64,000 nt of DNA, taken from NCBI GenBank assembly GCA_963576785.1, contig OY756141.1, forward strand, positions 2,294,001 through 2,358,000, written 5' to 3'. A program made the translations under genes and the position numbers. Positions 42,627-54,888 of the stretch are shown piece after piece. This stretch comes from Chlorophyllum brunneum. Its lineage: Eukaryota; Basidiomycota; Agaricomycetes; Agaricales; Agaricaceae. Each line of letters starts with the position of its first letter. Position 1 is the stretch's first letter. A model generated the notes under the pieces. The model searched no databases and was not told the DNA's origin. It was given only the letters and a program-made list of their open reading frames with translations.

Positions 42627-45238
42627 GGATTTCACAAGTCCCTTTTGTTTGTGACTTGTCATAAAACCATAGTTGGTATCCATATGTTGTCACTGGTATG
42701 ACACACGAATAGTACAGTAGTCTTTTGTTGCTAGGGGACAGACCACATATGGAGTTCCCTAGTATTTTCATTGCCTTGATTAAAGATATCATCTTGGCAG
42801 AGTAGTAGCAGATGTGCTCCTTGAAGGTTAATGTCCGGTCAAAGTAGAAGCCGAGGTATTGCCAGTGGGCTTTTGGCTTGAGAGGGGTATGGCCAGTGAA
42901 TGGTGGGGATCCCAAATTGATAGAGGGATTGGAGTCCTGTCTCGCATGCATAAAGTGGAAGACTTTGGACTTGCTGTGTTCAATTACTAGGCCAAATTCA
43001 TTCATGAGCCACTCCATTTCGCAGTACATATGTTGGAGTATTTTGATGTTCCGTTTGAGGGATGGGGATTGCACAACAAGGGTGCCATCATCTACAAAGG
43101 ATAGGATGTCAAAGTCCCATTTGTTGCGGTGTTCCTCCATACGGACATCAAATATTCGAAGGAGGGGGGCGAGATAAAGGGCAGAGAGAATGGGACTAAG
43201 GGCTAAGCCTTAGCCTACTCCAACTGCTGTGTCATATTCTGGGGAGTTTTCATTATTCCACCGGTAGGTAATGCGGCATTCTTTGAGATAATTGTTGAAG
43301 AACCCCACGATTTGAGGAGGAAATCCCTGCCAATTGAGTATGTCAGTAAGGAGGTCATGGTTGAGGGAGGGGAAGAATTGGGTGACATTGAATGCAAGCA
43401 CCAATGTTTTCTTTTTCTTCGTCCATGCTCCCCAGATAATGTGAGTTAGGAATAGCCCCATGTCCTCAGTGGATCATTGTCGGATGGCTCCCAGTTGGTG
43501 AGGGTGGAGAACCTTGAATTTCACCACCTTGAATTGGAGTCACTTGGCTAGCATCTTCTCTATTAGCTTGCCAAACATATTGAGTAAGACGATTGGCCTG
43601 AATGTTTTTGGAGTGGAGTAGTTGGGTTTGTTGGGTTTGGGGATAATCACCGACGTTGACTTTTTGAAGTGCGAGGGCCAGTGTCCAAGGGTTAGGCATG
43701 TGCAGCTGATTCTGAGAAAGAGATTGGTACAAGTATTGACGGCGGCGATCTGTTTGAGGTGGGACCAGAAGATGTGATCAGGGCCAGAGGCGGAAGAATT
43801 CGAGGTATCCTTGAGCAATTCACTCATTTCCAGTAGAGAGAAATTGAGCCAAGTCCTATTCTCCATGCCAATTGGCAGTAGTAGTTCTTTTAGGACAGCT
43901 GTGTTGACAGGTCTGTCCTGAGCCAAGTTGTAATGTTGGTCGAGGGCCGTCCATAGGTTGTCCATGGTGAGGCAAGGTCAACCATTGTGGTGAATGGCTT
44001 CGGTAGCCAGGAGAGTGCGTGCTTTGACCCACAGCATCAGATCTCATGGATGTCAGTTGATTTCTTGAATCTTCTTGTCAAAATATGCCCTTTTTCGTTT
44101 TCCTCATGGTTTTGCAAAAGGCATTCTATTTGCGCTTGTTTTTATGGTCCGCACAATGTGTTGCAAGTACCTTAGAGCATTCTTTGTTCCACCAGGTTTT
44201 TGACCTAGTGGTAATCTTGGTCTTCTTTGCATTGTGATTCCAGGACCTGTCAAATAAACCTCCCAATTTGGCAACAGCTCTCTCCAGCTCGTCCGCATTA
44301 TTCATCGGCCAGTTTATGTTGTTAATTTCTACCATGATATCTGTCAGGAATTTGGTTTCCTCCTCCGATCCCTTAGGTATTGTTAATCTCTCGATGACAA
44401 CATCTATCTGCAGAATAGGAATTTTGATCAACAGGGGGGTGTGATCCGAATTGTATTGATTGTTTTCCTGGATAGCATGGGTGGGGATGTACGGTAACAT
44501 TCCCGATACAAACAACAGGTCAATGACTGTGTCTGGTAGGTTGGAGTCTGCAGCATATTGTGTTGGTTTGGCCGCCAATGGAATTGACTTCGCTAAATTG
44601 AGGGCTTTGGTGATCATGAGGAGATGGTCTGCACTTGCCGGATGTTGGTCCATGGAAGGGTCCCATAACTCAGATCAAATATTAATGTCTCCACCCAATA
44701 AGAAAAAGGGCGGGAGGTCGAAGAGGCACTCCTCAAGGAAGTGGAGTGCAGTGTTACAGCTATTGTTGTATACATTTAGCAACAGCAGTTCTTCTCCTCC
44801 TGCACAAAGGGAAATGCACAGGAGGTCTCAATGTTCTATAATGTCTCTTCTGACAGAGGGTCAGAGGCACTTGAGTCTCTTGTGAGTGAAGGCAAGAACT
44901 CGGGGAGTGGTACGGTGTTCCACATTTACCGTCCATTGGGGGTGGTGCCGGTGTCCAACTTGGAGGACTTCTTTGGCAATAATCAGATATGAGAGGAGGG
45001 TCCAGTCTGGATGGACTGGGCCTCCCACAAGGGGGGAACCGTCATTGGAAACGGGGGAAGGAATATTGTGGAGGTATCTCCATGGGGGTTCTTGTATGAG
45101 GAGGAGGTTGACGTCACCTCCACACACGAGGACTGTCTCTATCACTCCATACGATTTTCCAACATTGTGAGAGCAGACCTTCAACTCACTCAGAAACGAG
45201 CGAGGAGGCCTGTCTTGATCATTGGGTGTGTTATTCAT
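42627..45238 (-). pseudogene. LINE-C ORF2 of c2 (endonuclease and RT, broken)
   Basis: ATG 45238 (MNNTPNDQDRPPRSFLSELK). Endonuclease: QEPPWRYL; the catalytic GGDIN block reads GGDINI(stop)SELWDP; TVIDLLFVSG; NSDHTPLL. RT: FRPIVLLNMFGKLIEKML, LAFNVTQFFPSLNH (D to N in the first catalytic motif), FVDDGTLVVQ. Stops: TGA at about 44857 (CGA in c1), TGA near 43969 shared with c1, and others. The open segment 42532-43140 reads LSFVDDGT through the thumb into flanking DNA. Confidence 0.82.
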
Positions 45239-47395
45239 TGAGGGGGGTTAGTCTGGCTTTGACTAGCCAGGAATAATGAGGAGGGGGGCAGTGGGACTCC
45301 TTTGTTGGCTCTCAATTTGAGTGCTTTGTTGGTGTGCCAGTTGTGGTCAAATCGCTTCTTCCAAAACTGACATTTACGGTCAGTGGCAAGGTGGTCCTTG
45401 CCACAGTTGGAGCACATAGCCTTGTGGGGGCATGGTTCTCCGGTGGGGGTGGCCATGATGGGCGGGTCCACCTTGTCATTACCCTTGCAGCAGAAGGCAA
45501 AGGCATGGTGGTTGGTGGTGGAGTGGGAACCCTTGCAGTGAGCGCAGGTGAATAGTCTAGCACAGCAATGGATAAGAGGGTGGCCCCATCTGCAGCACTT
45601 GGCACAGAATGGTACTCCCGGGTTGGCATTGGCCCTCCTGATGTGGAGGAGTCCTCCATAAATATTGAGGAATTTGTCCTCAATCTTTGCAATGTTGGAC
45701 CCTACCTTGGAGTCCCAGATTTCAAACCACACTGTACAGGTGTCAGAGTGCTTAGAGTTGCGTCACACTCTTGGTTGTATCGCGAATTGGATGGTATCTG
45801 AATGGATGGAATTTCAGATACTGGAGATAACATCAGCTTCGGTGAGGACCTGTCCTCGGGGCGTGATGTAACTAACATCTGTGACTTTCACAAATGATTT
45901 GGACTTGGGGAGGAATGCTTCGCTCATAGTGATTCCTCTGAATTTCTCTTTGAGCCATGCCTTGACAATGTCTAGCTCCATAGGGGTCAACACCTCTGAG
46001 GTGTGGACCATGAGGCCCAGCTTACCCTGCGAGGTGGCAATGACCCTGGTCTTTGACTTCTTGGCTATGAGACAAGCATTGAGAGAGTCAATGATAGCCC
46101 CAAAGTTGGAAACATTGGGTCTGGTGAGGAGGGGGATAATGACCTGCTTGTGTGAGGGACTATTCAGCATGGAGTGAACTACACCAGCTTTCTTAGCTGG
46201 CTTCTTGTTTGCGGGGGAGGGAGTGGAGAAAGCAGCATTGTACATTGCTACTATCTTCTCATATGTTAATTCTGGGAATTTGCTCACAAACTCTAGAAGT
46301 TTGAGAGGGTCATGCCTAGTGGAGGAGGGGGTGGGGCATTTGCCACTTTTAGCCACAGCCGCTGCATAGGAGGGTTTGGTGTCTTCCTTTGAGGGGTGAG
46401 GCAGAGTTGTGGTGGCCTTAGCAGGGATAGTAGCTTGTGCAGGTTTGGCCTTTTGGTCTGCGGTAGCTGGTTTCTTGGCAACGGCAGGTTTATTGGCAGT
46501 AAGAGCGGCCTTTCGGCCCTTACTCTTCTTTTTCCTTACGATAGTTTTGAACTCTGCCTCAGTGATCATTTGCACATCATCATCGGAGATACCCAAATGA
46601 ATGACTTCATTGCCATCGGTGATACCTGGAGTGATAATGTGCTCAACAACCTCCATGTGGACATCATCAGGTTTCCGTGTGGGGCCTCTGGAGGCTGCGT
46701 GTCACAGGGGGGAGAGGTCTGGTTGAGGCATTTCCTCAGTACAGACAGTGATTTTGCCAAAGTTGACCCCCATCCAACCATGGAGGTTGTTCTTTTGTTC
46801 ATTGATGGCAACCTTAAGCCATCTGCCTTCATCAAGGTTCCTGTTAATTCCGTGAAAGCCCACCCAAATGCAAGCCCATCGTTGCCACTCATATTGTACA
46901 AGCTGTAGGCCTTTACCCACTCAGAAAGCCTTCCAACTTCTCTCACAGCATTGTCGTAGAACTCTTCTGGACCACCTTCGTGCTCCGCATTGTTTTCCTC
47001 TATTACTTCGACCTTGGACTCCAACTCCTCCTCAACTTGGTCAGTCCAGTCCTTGTCCTTGTTCTTGCCCAAGTAGTAGTGATCACCTTCTGGCCTTACT
47101 CATTTGGATGTTCGGTGGACAGTCTTTTCCACATCACTATTGAGGGGGACCGAGGACTATGGGGGAATTGTTGGCTTTCTGCTGAGTACTGACAGGGGAA
47201 TGGTGTGGCTGTAGGCTGATTGGTGGGGATCACAGGCCTAGACATGGATGGTGTTCTAGGGAATAGGATACCAGGAGGGGGCAGAGCCAGAGGGGCCGCA
47301 AAGATGGAGGAAACTGGAACATGTGGTGTGTTCCCAAAGATATCCCTATCACCATCAGGCATAGGCTCTCTTGGAGAGAGATCAGAACATAGCAC
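45235..47395 (-). pseudogene. LINE-C ORF1 of c2 (Gag-like, undeleted version)
   Basis: Starts near 47395 with DLSPREPMPDGDRDIFGN. It contains an acidic, helical block absent from c1 (DQVEEELESKVEVIEENNAE, frame 46566-47072), then the MEVVEHIITPGITDG segment, a Lys/Ala/Pro linker, the DPLKLLEFVSKFPELTYEKIVAMY domain, and three knuckles: CAKCCRWGHPLIHC, CAHCKGSHSTTNHHAFAFC, CSNCGKDHLATDRKC. The third knuckle is intact here, unlike in c1. Ends at TGA overlapping the ORF2 ATG (ATGA). Frameshifts near 47100, 46650 and 45735. Confidence 0.8.
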
Positions 47396-47485
47396 AGGTA
47401 TAATGTGTATCCTCTGTACTATAGACTAGCACCATATAATCGACTTTTGTAAATCGATGGTAGTAGTATGAGTCAAAGAAGGGAT

Positions 47486-50400
47486 GTGTCCAAACCCCTT
47501 CTAAAGTCCCCTAAAGGACCTTCATCTTCTAAGTCCAAACCTTTTGCTTTGGCACCTCAATCTGAGGTGTCTTTTGGACTTTTGTCAACTGACTACAGAA
47601 GCAACTTCAAGAAGAAGGGAGGAGCTGGGTATATGATCAATTGGATCTCAGATACTCTTACTAACCCTAATATACAGTCCTGTCACCAACATGCCAACCA
47701 GCCGTCTTTGCAAGAAGAAGAAGGGCAAGGGCAAGAGGAAGGGATGTTAGGGGCTGGGCATATAATTACATAACCGGAATCTTTAGGATCCCATATCTAT
47801 GTTGTTACATGTGAATCAATAAATGAGAAGTGTTTTAACACTTCTCAATTTTCTTGCTTCTCTATGCATATGCCCAATCAGTATTTAAGAGTACTGGATC
47901 AAATAAGATCTCAATTGCTAAGCAATGATCAAATTATAACACCACTAGAAGAATATAGTGATGTATGATTATTAGACTCAGGAGTATTATGTTATTATAC
48001 CCCTTATGTGGAAAACTTTATCAACTTTGAAGAACTTGAAGTTTCAATCCCAATTAAGACTGTAGGAGCACAAGGTCCCTACCTTAATGCAGTTGGTCTT
48101 GGTACAGTTATGCTTAAGCATAGAGCCTATAACGGGAAGACTGACAGCATTCAACCAATGCAGATATTAATATATCCAGTCTTCCTTCTAAAAAGAACCT
48201 CTGAACAACTAATGTCAGTGGGACAGTTATGCAAAGATGGCAAAACTGTTAGAACAGATGCCAACAAGTTAGTAGTAGTTGATAGTGAAGGAAATGCTAT
48301 TCTTCAAGTATATTCTTCAGCAAATTATAATACTACTTTACATTTTGTTAATACCAAAATTATACACTCGGAACATATAGCTATGACTGTGGATCCAATT
48401 GTTGGCTACAAAGTTGTACATGCGAGATTAGGTCACCCCTCTAATTGTATTCTCAATCACTTTGAGAAAAATACAATTGGGTTTACTCCAGTATGGATTC
48501 CTGAGCAAAAACCAGTCTGTGACAGTTGTTCCAAGGGAAAGATGCACCAGAAACCCTTTAGAGAGAACCCTACACACACAAAGTGTCCATTCAAAAGAAT
48601 TCATTTGGATTTAGTTGAACTTCCAATTCTTTCTTACCATAAATTTAAATAGGTCATGACCATAATGGACAATTTTTCCTCTCATAGATGGATTCACTTC
48701 CTCCATAAGAAATCAAAAGCAGCAGAAGAAATGAAAAATTTCATTGCCTTAATTCAGACTTAATATGAGACTAAATTAAAATATCTCTGCACTGATAGAG
48801 GAGGAGAGTATGCAACTAACAAGTTGCAATCTCATTTGTGCTCATTAGGGATTATACATAAGACTAGTGCACTATACATACACTAACAAAATGGTCAAGC
48901 TGAATGCTTGAACTGAACTTTAATGGATAAAGCAGAAGCCATGAGACATCATGCTTGTATTCCTAATGGTTGGTGGGAGTTTTCTATAGATCATGCAATA
49001 CATATCTATAATAAAACACCGGTATCACGGCTCATGTGGAAAACACCTTATGAAGTGTTGAATCAGAAGATTCCAGACATCTCTAAAGAGAGAGTCTTTG
49101 GCTGCAGTACTTATGTCTTTGTCCCAAAAGAGATAAGAGACAATAAACTGACAGCAAAGTCAGAATTCATGATTTTCCTTGGTTGGACATCAGATAGGAA
49201 AAATTACTGCTTCTTGAGGCACCTAAATGGAAATGTAATCTATACATCTCCAACAGCCATATTCAGTGAAAAACATTTCCCTAAATGTATTGGGAAAAAG
49301 TGAGAAGAATGGATGAACCAACCATCATCTTCTACTTCTCAAAGCACACCTTTGGAAGTAATTGTCTTCCATGCTCCAGATCCATCTACTGGTTTACCTT
49401 TAGATAGACCACCAAGTCCTATACCCTGAACTTCTCCCAAAGGTTCTCCACAAGATAGGACTTATAGATCTGTTCATAGATATATCCTAACTCCTTTCCC
49501 TAAACCTAAAGAGAATAAAGGAAAAGAAAAAGCACCAAATATTGATACAGATGTTCAAGAGGAGTGGGATAGTATTGTGCAAAACATTCTCTTTCCATCA
49601 AGAGAAGCACAAATATCAGAAGATGATGATAGTGATAGGTTATCATATGCTGATCTACCCAATCACCCTGAAGGTCCAAACCATCTACCTTCTCAAAGAG
49701 ATAATCCAGATGTACAATCATTCATACCCTATACCCCTGTCAAAGATAATTGGGATGCTAGTTCTTCTGTACCACAAGGTCACTTGGATCAAGTACCAGT
49801 TCCTCAAATACCTTAGAGACTGCAAAGAACCAGAAAAGTACCTGAATGTCCAGGAAACTTCTATGGTTCTACAAAGCATCTGACCAAAATTCTCCAGGAC
49901 TATGAGATGTTCCAACCTCCTAAGTCAAAGTTAACAAGTTCTACAAGTAGACTTGTTAGACAAATTCGATCAGAGGCTTCCAAACCTGGAATAATCGATA
50001 GACATTCCCAGTACAAAGCTTTTACAATAGAAGACTTATGCAGAGAAGGAGAAGTAGGGATGATCAATTACCTGTATGCTCAAAAAGTCGAATCACTATT
50101 AGTTCCTATTTCTTTCAAGAATCTAGGTTGACTACCATCAGAAGAGAAATCTAAATAGTGGAAAGCATACTTAGAAGAGTTAAATTCACTCAGGGAAAGA
50201 CATGTTTATGACCTAGCTAAACTTCCACCTGGAAGAAAAGCTGTCAAAAATATATGGGTCTTCACACCCAAATCAGATGGTCAATACTGTGCTTGACTAG
50301 TAGCAAAAGGATTCTCTCAGATAGAGGGAATTGATTATGATGAACTATTTTCACCAGTAGTCCATTATAAGATAGTACAACTCATATTTGCAGTTGCTGC

Positions 50401-51630
50401 CCTCAACAATTGGGAGATACTCAGTTTAGATGTTAAAACTGCTTATTTCTATGGAAAACTGGATGAAGAACTCTATATAGAACTTCCAGAAGGTTTCAAT
50501 ACAAGTCATGGTAATACAGTTTGGAAATTAAACTGAGCTATTTATGGATTAAAGCAATCTGGATGACAATGGTGGAAGGAATTGACTAAGTCAATAACCA
50601 ACCTAGGATTTGTCCGATCCAAACTAGATGCTGGAGTCTATTATTACTATGACTCTGAAACCAAAGAGCTTATTATAGCTCTAGTCTATGTAGATGACTC
50701 AATGTTTGTCGGAATCAGAGGCTCTAGACTTTTGTATGAGAAGCAAGTACTCTTTATGAAAAAATGGGAATGCCAAGATCTTGGTTCAACCAAAGAATTT
50801 CTTGGCATGAAAATTTTGCAAAATCCTATAAACCAATCAATTACCCTAGACCAAATATATTATCTAGGAAAAGTTCTTGATTGATTTAAAGTAATTGGAA
50901 AAGAAGAAATCCCATTACCAAATGGATTTATCTTTGAATCTGATGCAGAACAAGCGATACCTGACTTTATAAAGAGGTATCAACAGTATCAGTTATGTAT
51001 CTGATGATAGGCAGTTGACCTGACATAGCCTTTGCCACTGTCAAGTTATCACAACATATGACCAATTCTACTAAAGTGCATTATAATACAGGCTTACATT
51101 TGCTGAAGTATCTTAATGCTACTTGCAAATATAGAATTACCTATAATGGAAGTTTTATGCAAGGCCTTAATGTTTTTTCCAACTCTGATTGGGCTGGTGA
51201 TCCAATTAGTTGTAAATCTGTAACTGGATATTTCTGTTTATTAGCCAGTGGAGCTATTGCTTGGTTAAGTAGAAAATAGAAAACTATTGCATTATCTTCT
51301 ACCAAAGCTGAGTATATGGCTTTGTCAGATTGCAGTCGACAACTTGTTTGGACTGTCAATTTGTTGGAAGAAATTGGTATCCAATCATTGGCTCCTTATC
51401 TCTTTGGTGATAATGAGGGTTCAATATTTTGGGCCAAAAATCTAGTAACAGAAAAATGATCGAAACATGTCAATGTCAAATACCATTACATTTGTGATTT
51501 GGTAGAAGAAGGAAAGATTGAAATATTCTCTGTGAAAGGCATGGAAAATCCTGCTGATATTTTTACAAAGAATTTAGACAAAATTAAATTCAATCTATTC
51601 CAACCTCACCTTAGCTTGATGTTTGAGTGA
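47486..51630 (+). pseudogene. Copia gag-pol (degenerate)
   Basis: Protease: LLDSGVLCYYTP at about 47970. GAG-pre-integrase: VHARLGHPSN and CDSCSKGKMHQKPF near 48420-48560. Integrase core D-D-E: DNFSSHRWIHFL, CTDRGGEYA, then HQQNGQAE around 48880 with one Gln codon now TAA. RT: WVFTPKSDGQYC, VAKGFSQIEGIDYDELFSPV, SLDVKTAYFYGKL, YVDDSMFVG at about 50684-50710. RNase H: ALSSTKAEYMALSDC, FGDNEGSIFWAKN, HVNVKYHYICDLV. Stop at 51628. In-frame TGAs at about 50296, 50535, 50566 and 51458 fit CGA decay; TAA at 48761 and 48883 fit CAA to TAA. The best open pieces are 48008-48652, 48923-49303 and 50582-50884. Confidence 0.88.
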
Positions 51631-51651
51631 TTAAAAAACTCTACATCAATA

Positions 51652-51666
51652 CAGAGCAAAGAGGAG
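51652..51666 (+). promoter_or_regulatory. Polypurine tract of the copia element
   Basis: CAGAGCAAAGAGGAG directly before the LTR start TGTTGAAG. It is the expected plus-strand primer site. The same sequence appears inverted just outside the minus-strand LTR at 54847-54861. Confidence 0.75.
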
Positions 51667-52159
51667 TGTTGAAGTTTCGGACATATTCTAGAAATAGACT
51701 ATGAGGTCATTATGATAATAATAGACTGATCCATTACTTTCTAGTAACTTCAATCCATAGTAACTTCTTATGAGTTGCTCTGTATATGATAAGAGTCATA
51801 AGTACTTGATAGATTATTCTACATAGTACCACTGACTAGTATAATACATTCTGCAGTACTCCACAGGCATTACACCACAGTTAATGGGAGTCATAAGGAA
51901 CATTCTATGTATTCCTAGTATTTTATGTAGTATGACTCATCTATGCTCTTACATGTATATAAACCCCATGTAGCAGACCAAGTTCTGTATCTTGTTCAAT
52001 TGAACAACTTCTTCATCATTGCTTATTTCCTTGAGTACAACACAACTCTCAATCTCCTTGACTTTGACCTCTACACCTCTGACACCAACTGCTTCATAAA
52101 TAATATCTGTCTATCCGAATTACCTTTCTATAGGTATCAGATAGAAGCTTATTATCTCA
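51667..52159 (+). repeat. Copia 3' LTR, 493 bp
   Basis: Starts TGTTGAAGTTTCGG and ends TATTATCTCA, giving TG...CA ends. A TATATAA-like promoter element lies at about 51955-51962 (TGTATATAAACC). The inverted copy at 54354-54846 has the same length and differs by few bases. No homologous 5' LTR is present to date the insertion. Confidence 0.8.
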
Positions 52160-52237
52160 GTGAGTAGACCCTATGTTCTCTCCCACTATGTTTACTGCTG
52201 CCCCAGTGAACAACTCATTATGGTCATTTCCTCAACA
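52160..52237 (+). pseudogene. Target copia sequence next to the 3' LTR (left arm end)
   Basis: Matches, with CpG-type differences, the sequence flanking the inverted LTR (54276-54353, reversed). That sequence encodes the start of a copia integrase (WSSPQQFLDDYSSS). So the LTR sits inside another copia gene. Homology to the other arm stops exactly after CCTCAACA at 52237, the inversion point. Confidence 0.55.
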
Positions 52238-53196
52238 GAAGTGGGATCCTTGTAGGATAATCTGGGAAAAGATCCTCTGGAAGAGAAAGAAGGCAGAGGT
52301 GACAGAGTCTGCTTTCTGGGACTAGGAGTAGGAGTTCGTGGATGAGGAGGTGGCAGCGGTGGTCTAGCATACAGTATACTTGGACCAGATAGTCTTGGAA
52401 CAAATCCATCTCCAGAAGGGGAAGGATTTAATCATTTGAATTACTATTATTAGGCAGCAATTGGCCTTGTTGTTTGGACTGTGATGGACATCTGGGAAAA
52501 TAGAGTTCATCAAAGACAGCATAGGGGGAGACAAAGATAGAATTGTTCTGTTGATGGCACATAAATTTAAAGTTGCTGCCATCACCTGTGTAACTGATAA
52601 AGATCATTAATTCCAATTTGGGCACAAGTTTATCTTGCTACACCTCATCAGGAAGGTATATGTAGGCCCTACAACCAAACACTCAGAGATGAGAAACATT
52701 AGGTTTCCTTCTGAACCACATCTCATAGGGGGTAATCAATTTCAGGCACTTTATAGGTGTCCTGTTATAGACATGAGCAGCCATATTGAACACAAACTCC
52801 TAGTAGCTAGAAGGCATGCTTCAAGTTGCATAGATTGCACCTTTTCTAGAAGTGTTCAATTAAGACATTTGGTGTGCCCATTCTGTTGGTGAATGTGTAG
52901 CACACTTGTTTTGTAAAGGATTCCTTTCTCAGTGAAGTAGTCCTTGAGTTCTTGAGACATGTACTCTCCTCCATTATCAGAGCACACTCACTTGATGTGT
53001 TTGCCTGTTTGGTTCATCACCAATTCAGCATATGCCTTGAAGGCATATGCAGTGTCTGATTTATTGCACAAAAAGGAAATGCTTACAGAGGAAGAGTAGT
53101 CATCAAGGAATTGTTGAGGAGATGACCATAACAAGTTGTTTGCTGGGGGCAGCAGTAAATGCAGTGGGAGAGAACATAGGGTCTACTCACTGAGAT
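52234..53196 (-). pseudogene. Copia integrase fragment, minus strand (contig-end copy 1)
   Basis: Minus strand encodes an integrase core and its C-terminal side: DDYSSSVSISFL, CSDNGGEYMSQELKDYF, HIHQQNGHTKCLN (the catalytic Glu position reads Lys), then SYTGDGSNFKFMCHQQNN and FVSPYAVFDELYFPRC. Stops interrupt it repeatedly. This 963-bp block is repeated without any difference I could find at 53397-54359, and it ends precisely at the N-gap. Confidence 0.8.
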
Positions 53197-53396
53197 NNNN
53201 NNNNNNNNNNNNNNNNNNNNNNNNNNNNNNNNNNNNNNNNNNNNNNNNNNNNNNNNNNNNNNNNNNNNNNNNNNNNNNNNNNNNNNNNNNNNNNNNNNNN
53301 NNNNNNNNNNNNNNNNNNNNNNNNNNNNNNNNNNNNNNNNNNNNNNNNNNNNNNNNNNNNNNNNNNNNNNNNNNNNNNNNNNNNNNNNNNNNNNNN
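53197..53396. other. Assembly gap (200 N)
   Basis: Exactly 200 undetermined bases. Sequence left and right of it is the same 963-bp block, so the gap probably represents two overlapping contig ends that were not merged. Confidence 0.95.
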
Positions 53397-54359
53397 AACA
53401 GAAGTGGGATCCTTGTAGGATAATCTGGGAAAAGATCCTCTGGAAGAGAAAGAAGGCAGAGGTGACAGAGTCTGCTTTCTGGGACTAGGAGTAGGAGTTC
53501 GTGGATGAGGAGGTGGCAGCGGTGGTCTAGCATACAGTATACTTGGACCAGATAGTCTTGGAACAAATCCATCTCCAGAAGGGGAAGGATTTAATCATTT
53601 GAATTACTATTATTAGGCAGCAATTGGCCTTGTTGTTTGGACTGTGATGGACATCTGGGAAAATAGAGTTCATCAAAGACAGCATAGGGGGAGACAAAGA
53701 TAGAATTGTTCTGTTGATGGCACATAAATTTAAAGTTGCTGCCATCACCTGTGTAACTGATAAAGATCATTAATTCCAATTTGGGCACAAGTTTATCTTG
53801 CTACACCTCATCAGGAAGGTATATGTAGGCCCTACAACCAAACACTCAGAGATGAGAAACATTAGGTTTCCTTCTGAACCACATCTCATAGGGGGTAATC
53901 AATTTCAGGCACTTTATAGGTGTCCTGTTATAGACATGAGCAGCCATATTGAACACAAACTCCTAGTAGCTAGAAGGCATGCTTCAAGTTGCATAGATTG
54001 CACCTTTTCTAGAAGTGTTCAATTAAGACATTTGGTGTGCCCATTCTGTTGGTGAATGTGTAGCACACTTGTTTTGTAAAGGATTCCTTTCTCAGTGAAG
54101 TAGTCCTTGAGTTCTTGAGACATGTACTCTCCTCCATTATCAGAGCACACTCACTTGATGTGTTTGCCTGTTTGGTTCATCACCAATTCAGCATATGCCT
54201 TGAAGGCATATGCAGTGTCTGATTTATTGCACAAAAAGGAAATGCTTACAGAGGAAGAGTAGTCATCAAGGAATTGTTGAGGAGATGACCATAACAAGTT
54301 GTTTGCTGGGGGCAGCAGTAAATGCAGTGGGAGAGAACATAGGGTCTACTCACTGAGAT
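53397..54359 (-). repeat. Repeat of 52234-53196 after the gap (contig-end copy 2)
   Basis: Offset of 1,163 bases throughout. Its first base matches 52234 and its last base (54359) matches the last base before the gap (53196). It includes 54276-54353, which is followed without a break by the minus-strand LTR, so the integrase fragment and the LTR are continuous here. Confidence 0.9.
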
Positions 54360-54846
54360 AATAAGCTTCTATCTGATACCTATAGAAAGGTAATTCGGAT
54401 AGACAGATATTATTTATGAAGCAGTTGGTGTCAGAGGTGTAGAGGTCAAAGTCAAGGAGATTGAGAGTTGTGTTGTACTCAAGGAAATAAGCAATGATGA
54501 AGAAGTTGTTCAATTGAACAAGATACAGAACTTGGTCTGCTACATGGGGTTTATATACATGTAAGAGCATAAATGAGTCATACTACATAAAATACTAGGA
54601 ATACATAGAATGTTCCTTATGACTCCCATTAACTGTGGTGTAATGCCTGTGGAGTACTGCAGAATGTATTATACTAGTCAGTGGTACTATGTAGAATAAT
54701 CTATCAAGTACTTATGACTCTTATCATATACAGAGCAACTCATAAGAAGTTACTATGGATTGAAGTTACTAGAAAGTAATGGATCAGTCTATTATTATCA
54801 TAATGACCTCATAGTCTATTTCTAGAATATGTCCGAAACTTCAACA
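54354..54846 (-). repeat. Copia LTR, inverted copy, 493 bp
   Basis: Reverse complement of 51667-52159 with a small number of substitutions (for example ACTCATTTATG against ACTCATCTATG). It is followed outward by the polypurine tract and the 3' end of pol, so it is a 3' LTR in the minus orientation. Confidence 0.85.
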
Positions 54847-54874
54847 CTCCTCTTTGCTCTGTATTGATGTAGAG

Positions 54875-54888
54875 TTTTTTAATCACTC
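54875..54888 (+). repeat. Target-site duplication of c3, left copy
   Basis: TTTTTTAATCACTC, identical to 57229-57242. The intact target is seen in the other copia arm near 51628-51641 (reverse complement). Confidence 0.9.

Larger units (their letters stand above)
42627..47485 (-). mobile_element. LINE-C copy c2, 3'-truncated, CpG-poor
   Basis: From the LINE-C 5' end (47485; GGGATAAG-type start shared with c1) through ORF1 and ORF2 to the RT thumb, where it is cut at 42627. RNase H, 3' tail and poly(A) are missing. Loss of a 3' end cannot come from TPRT truncation, so a deletion or recombination removed it. CpG depletion indicates greater age than c1 and c3. Confidence 0.85.
47486..52159 (+). 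mobile_element. Ty1/copia LTR retrotransposon, 5' LTR missing
   Basis: Order of domains: partial gag, protease, integrase, reverse transcriptase, RNase H, purine-rich tract, 3' LTR. This PR-IN-RT-RH order defines copia elements. The 5' end is cut at LINE-C c2. AT-rich, CpG-poor, with many stops. The 3' part is repeated inverted at 54354-58257. Confidence 0.88.

Noticed and set aside
47486..47800. A 5' LTR for the copia element
   Set aside because: No sequence like the 493-bp LTR occurs between c2 and the protease; the element is truncated in gag.
53136..53572. Open frames running through the N-gap
   Set aside because: They consist of undetermined residues and only reflect absence of stops in N.
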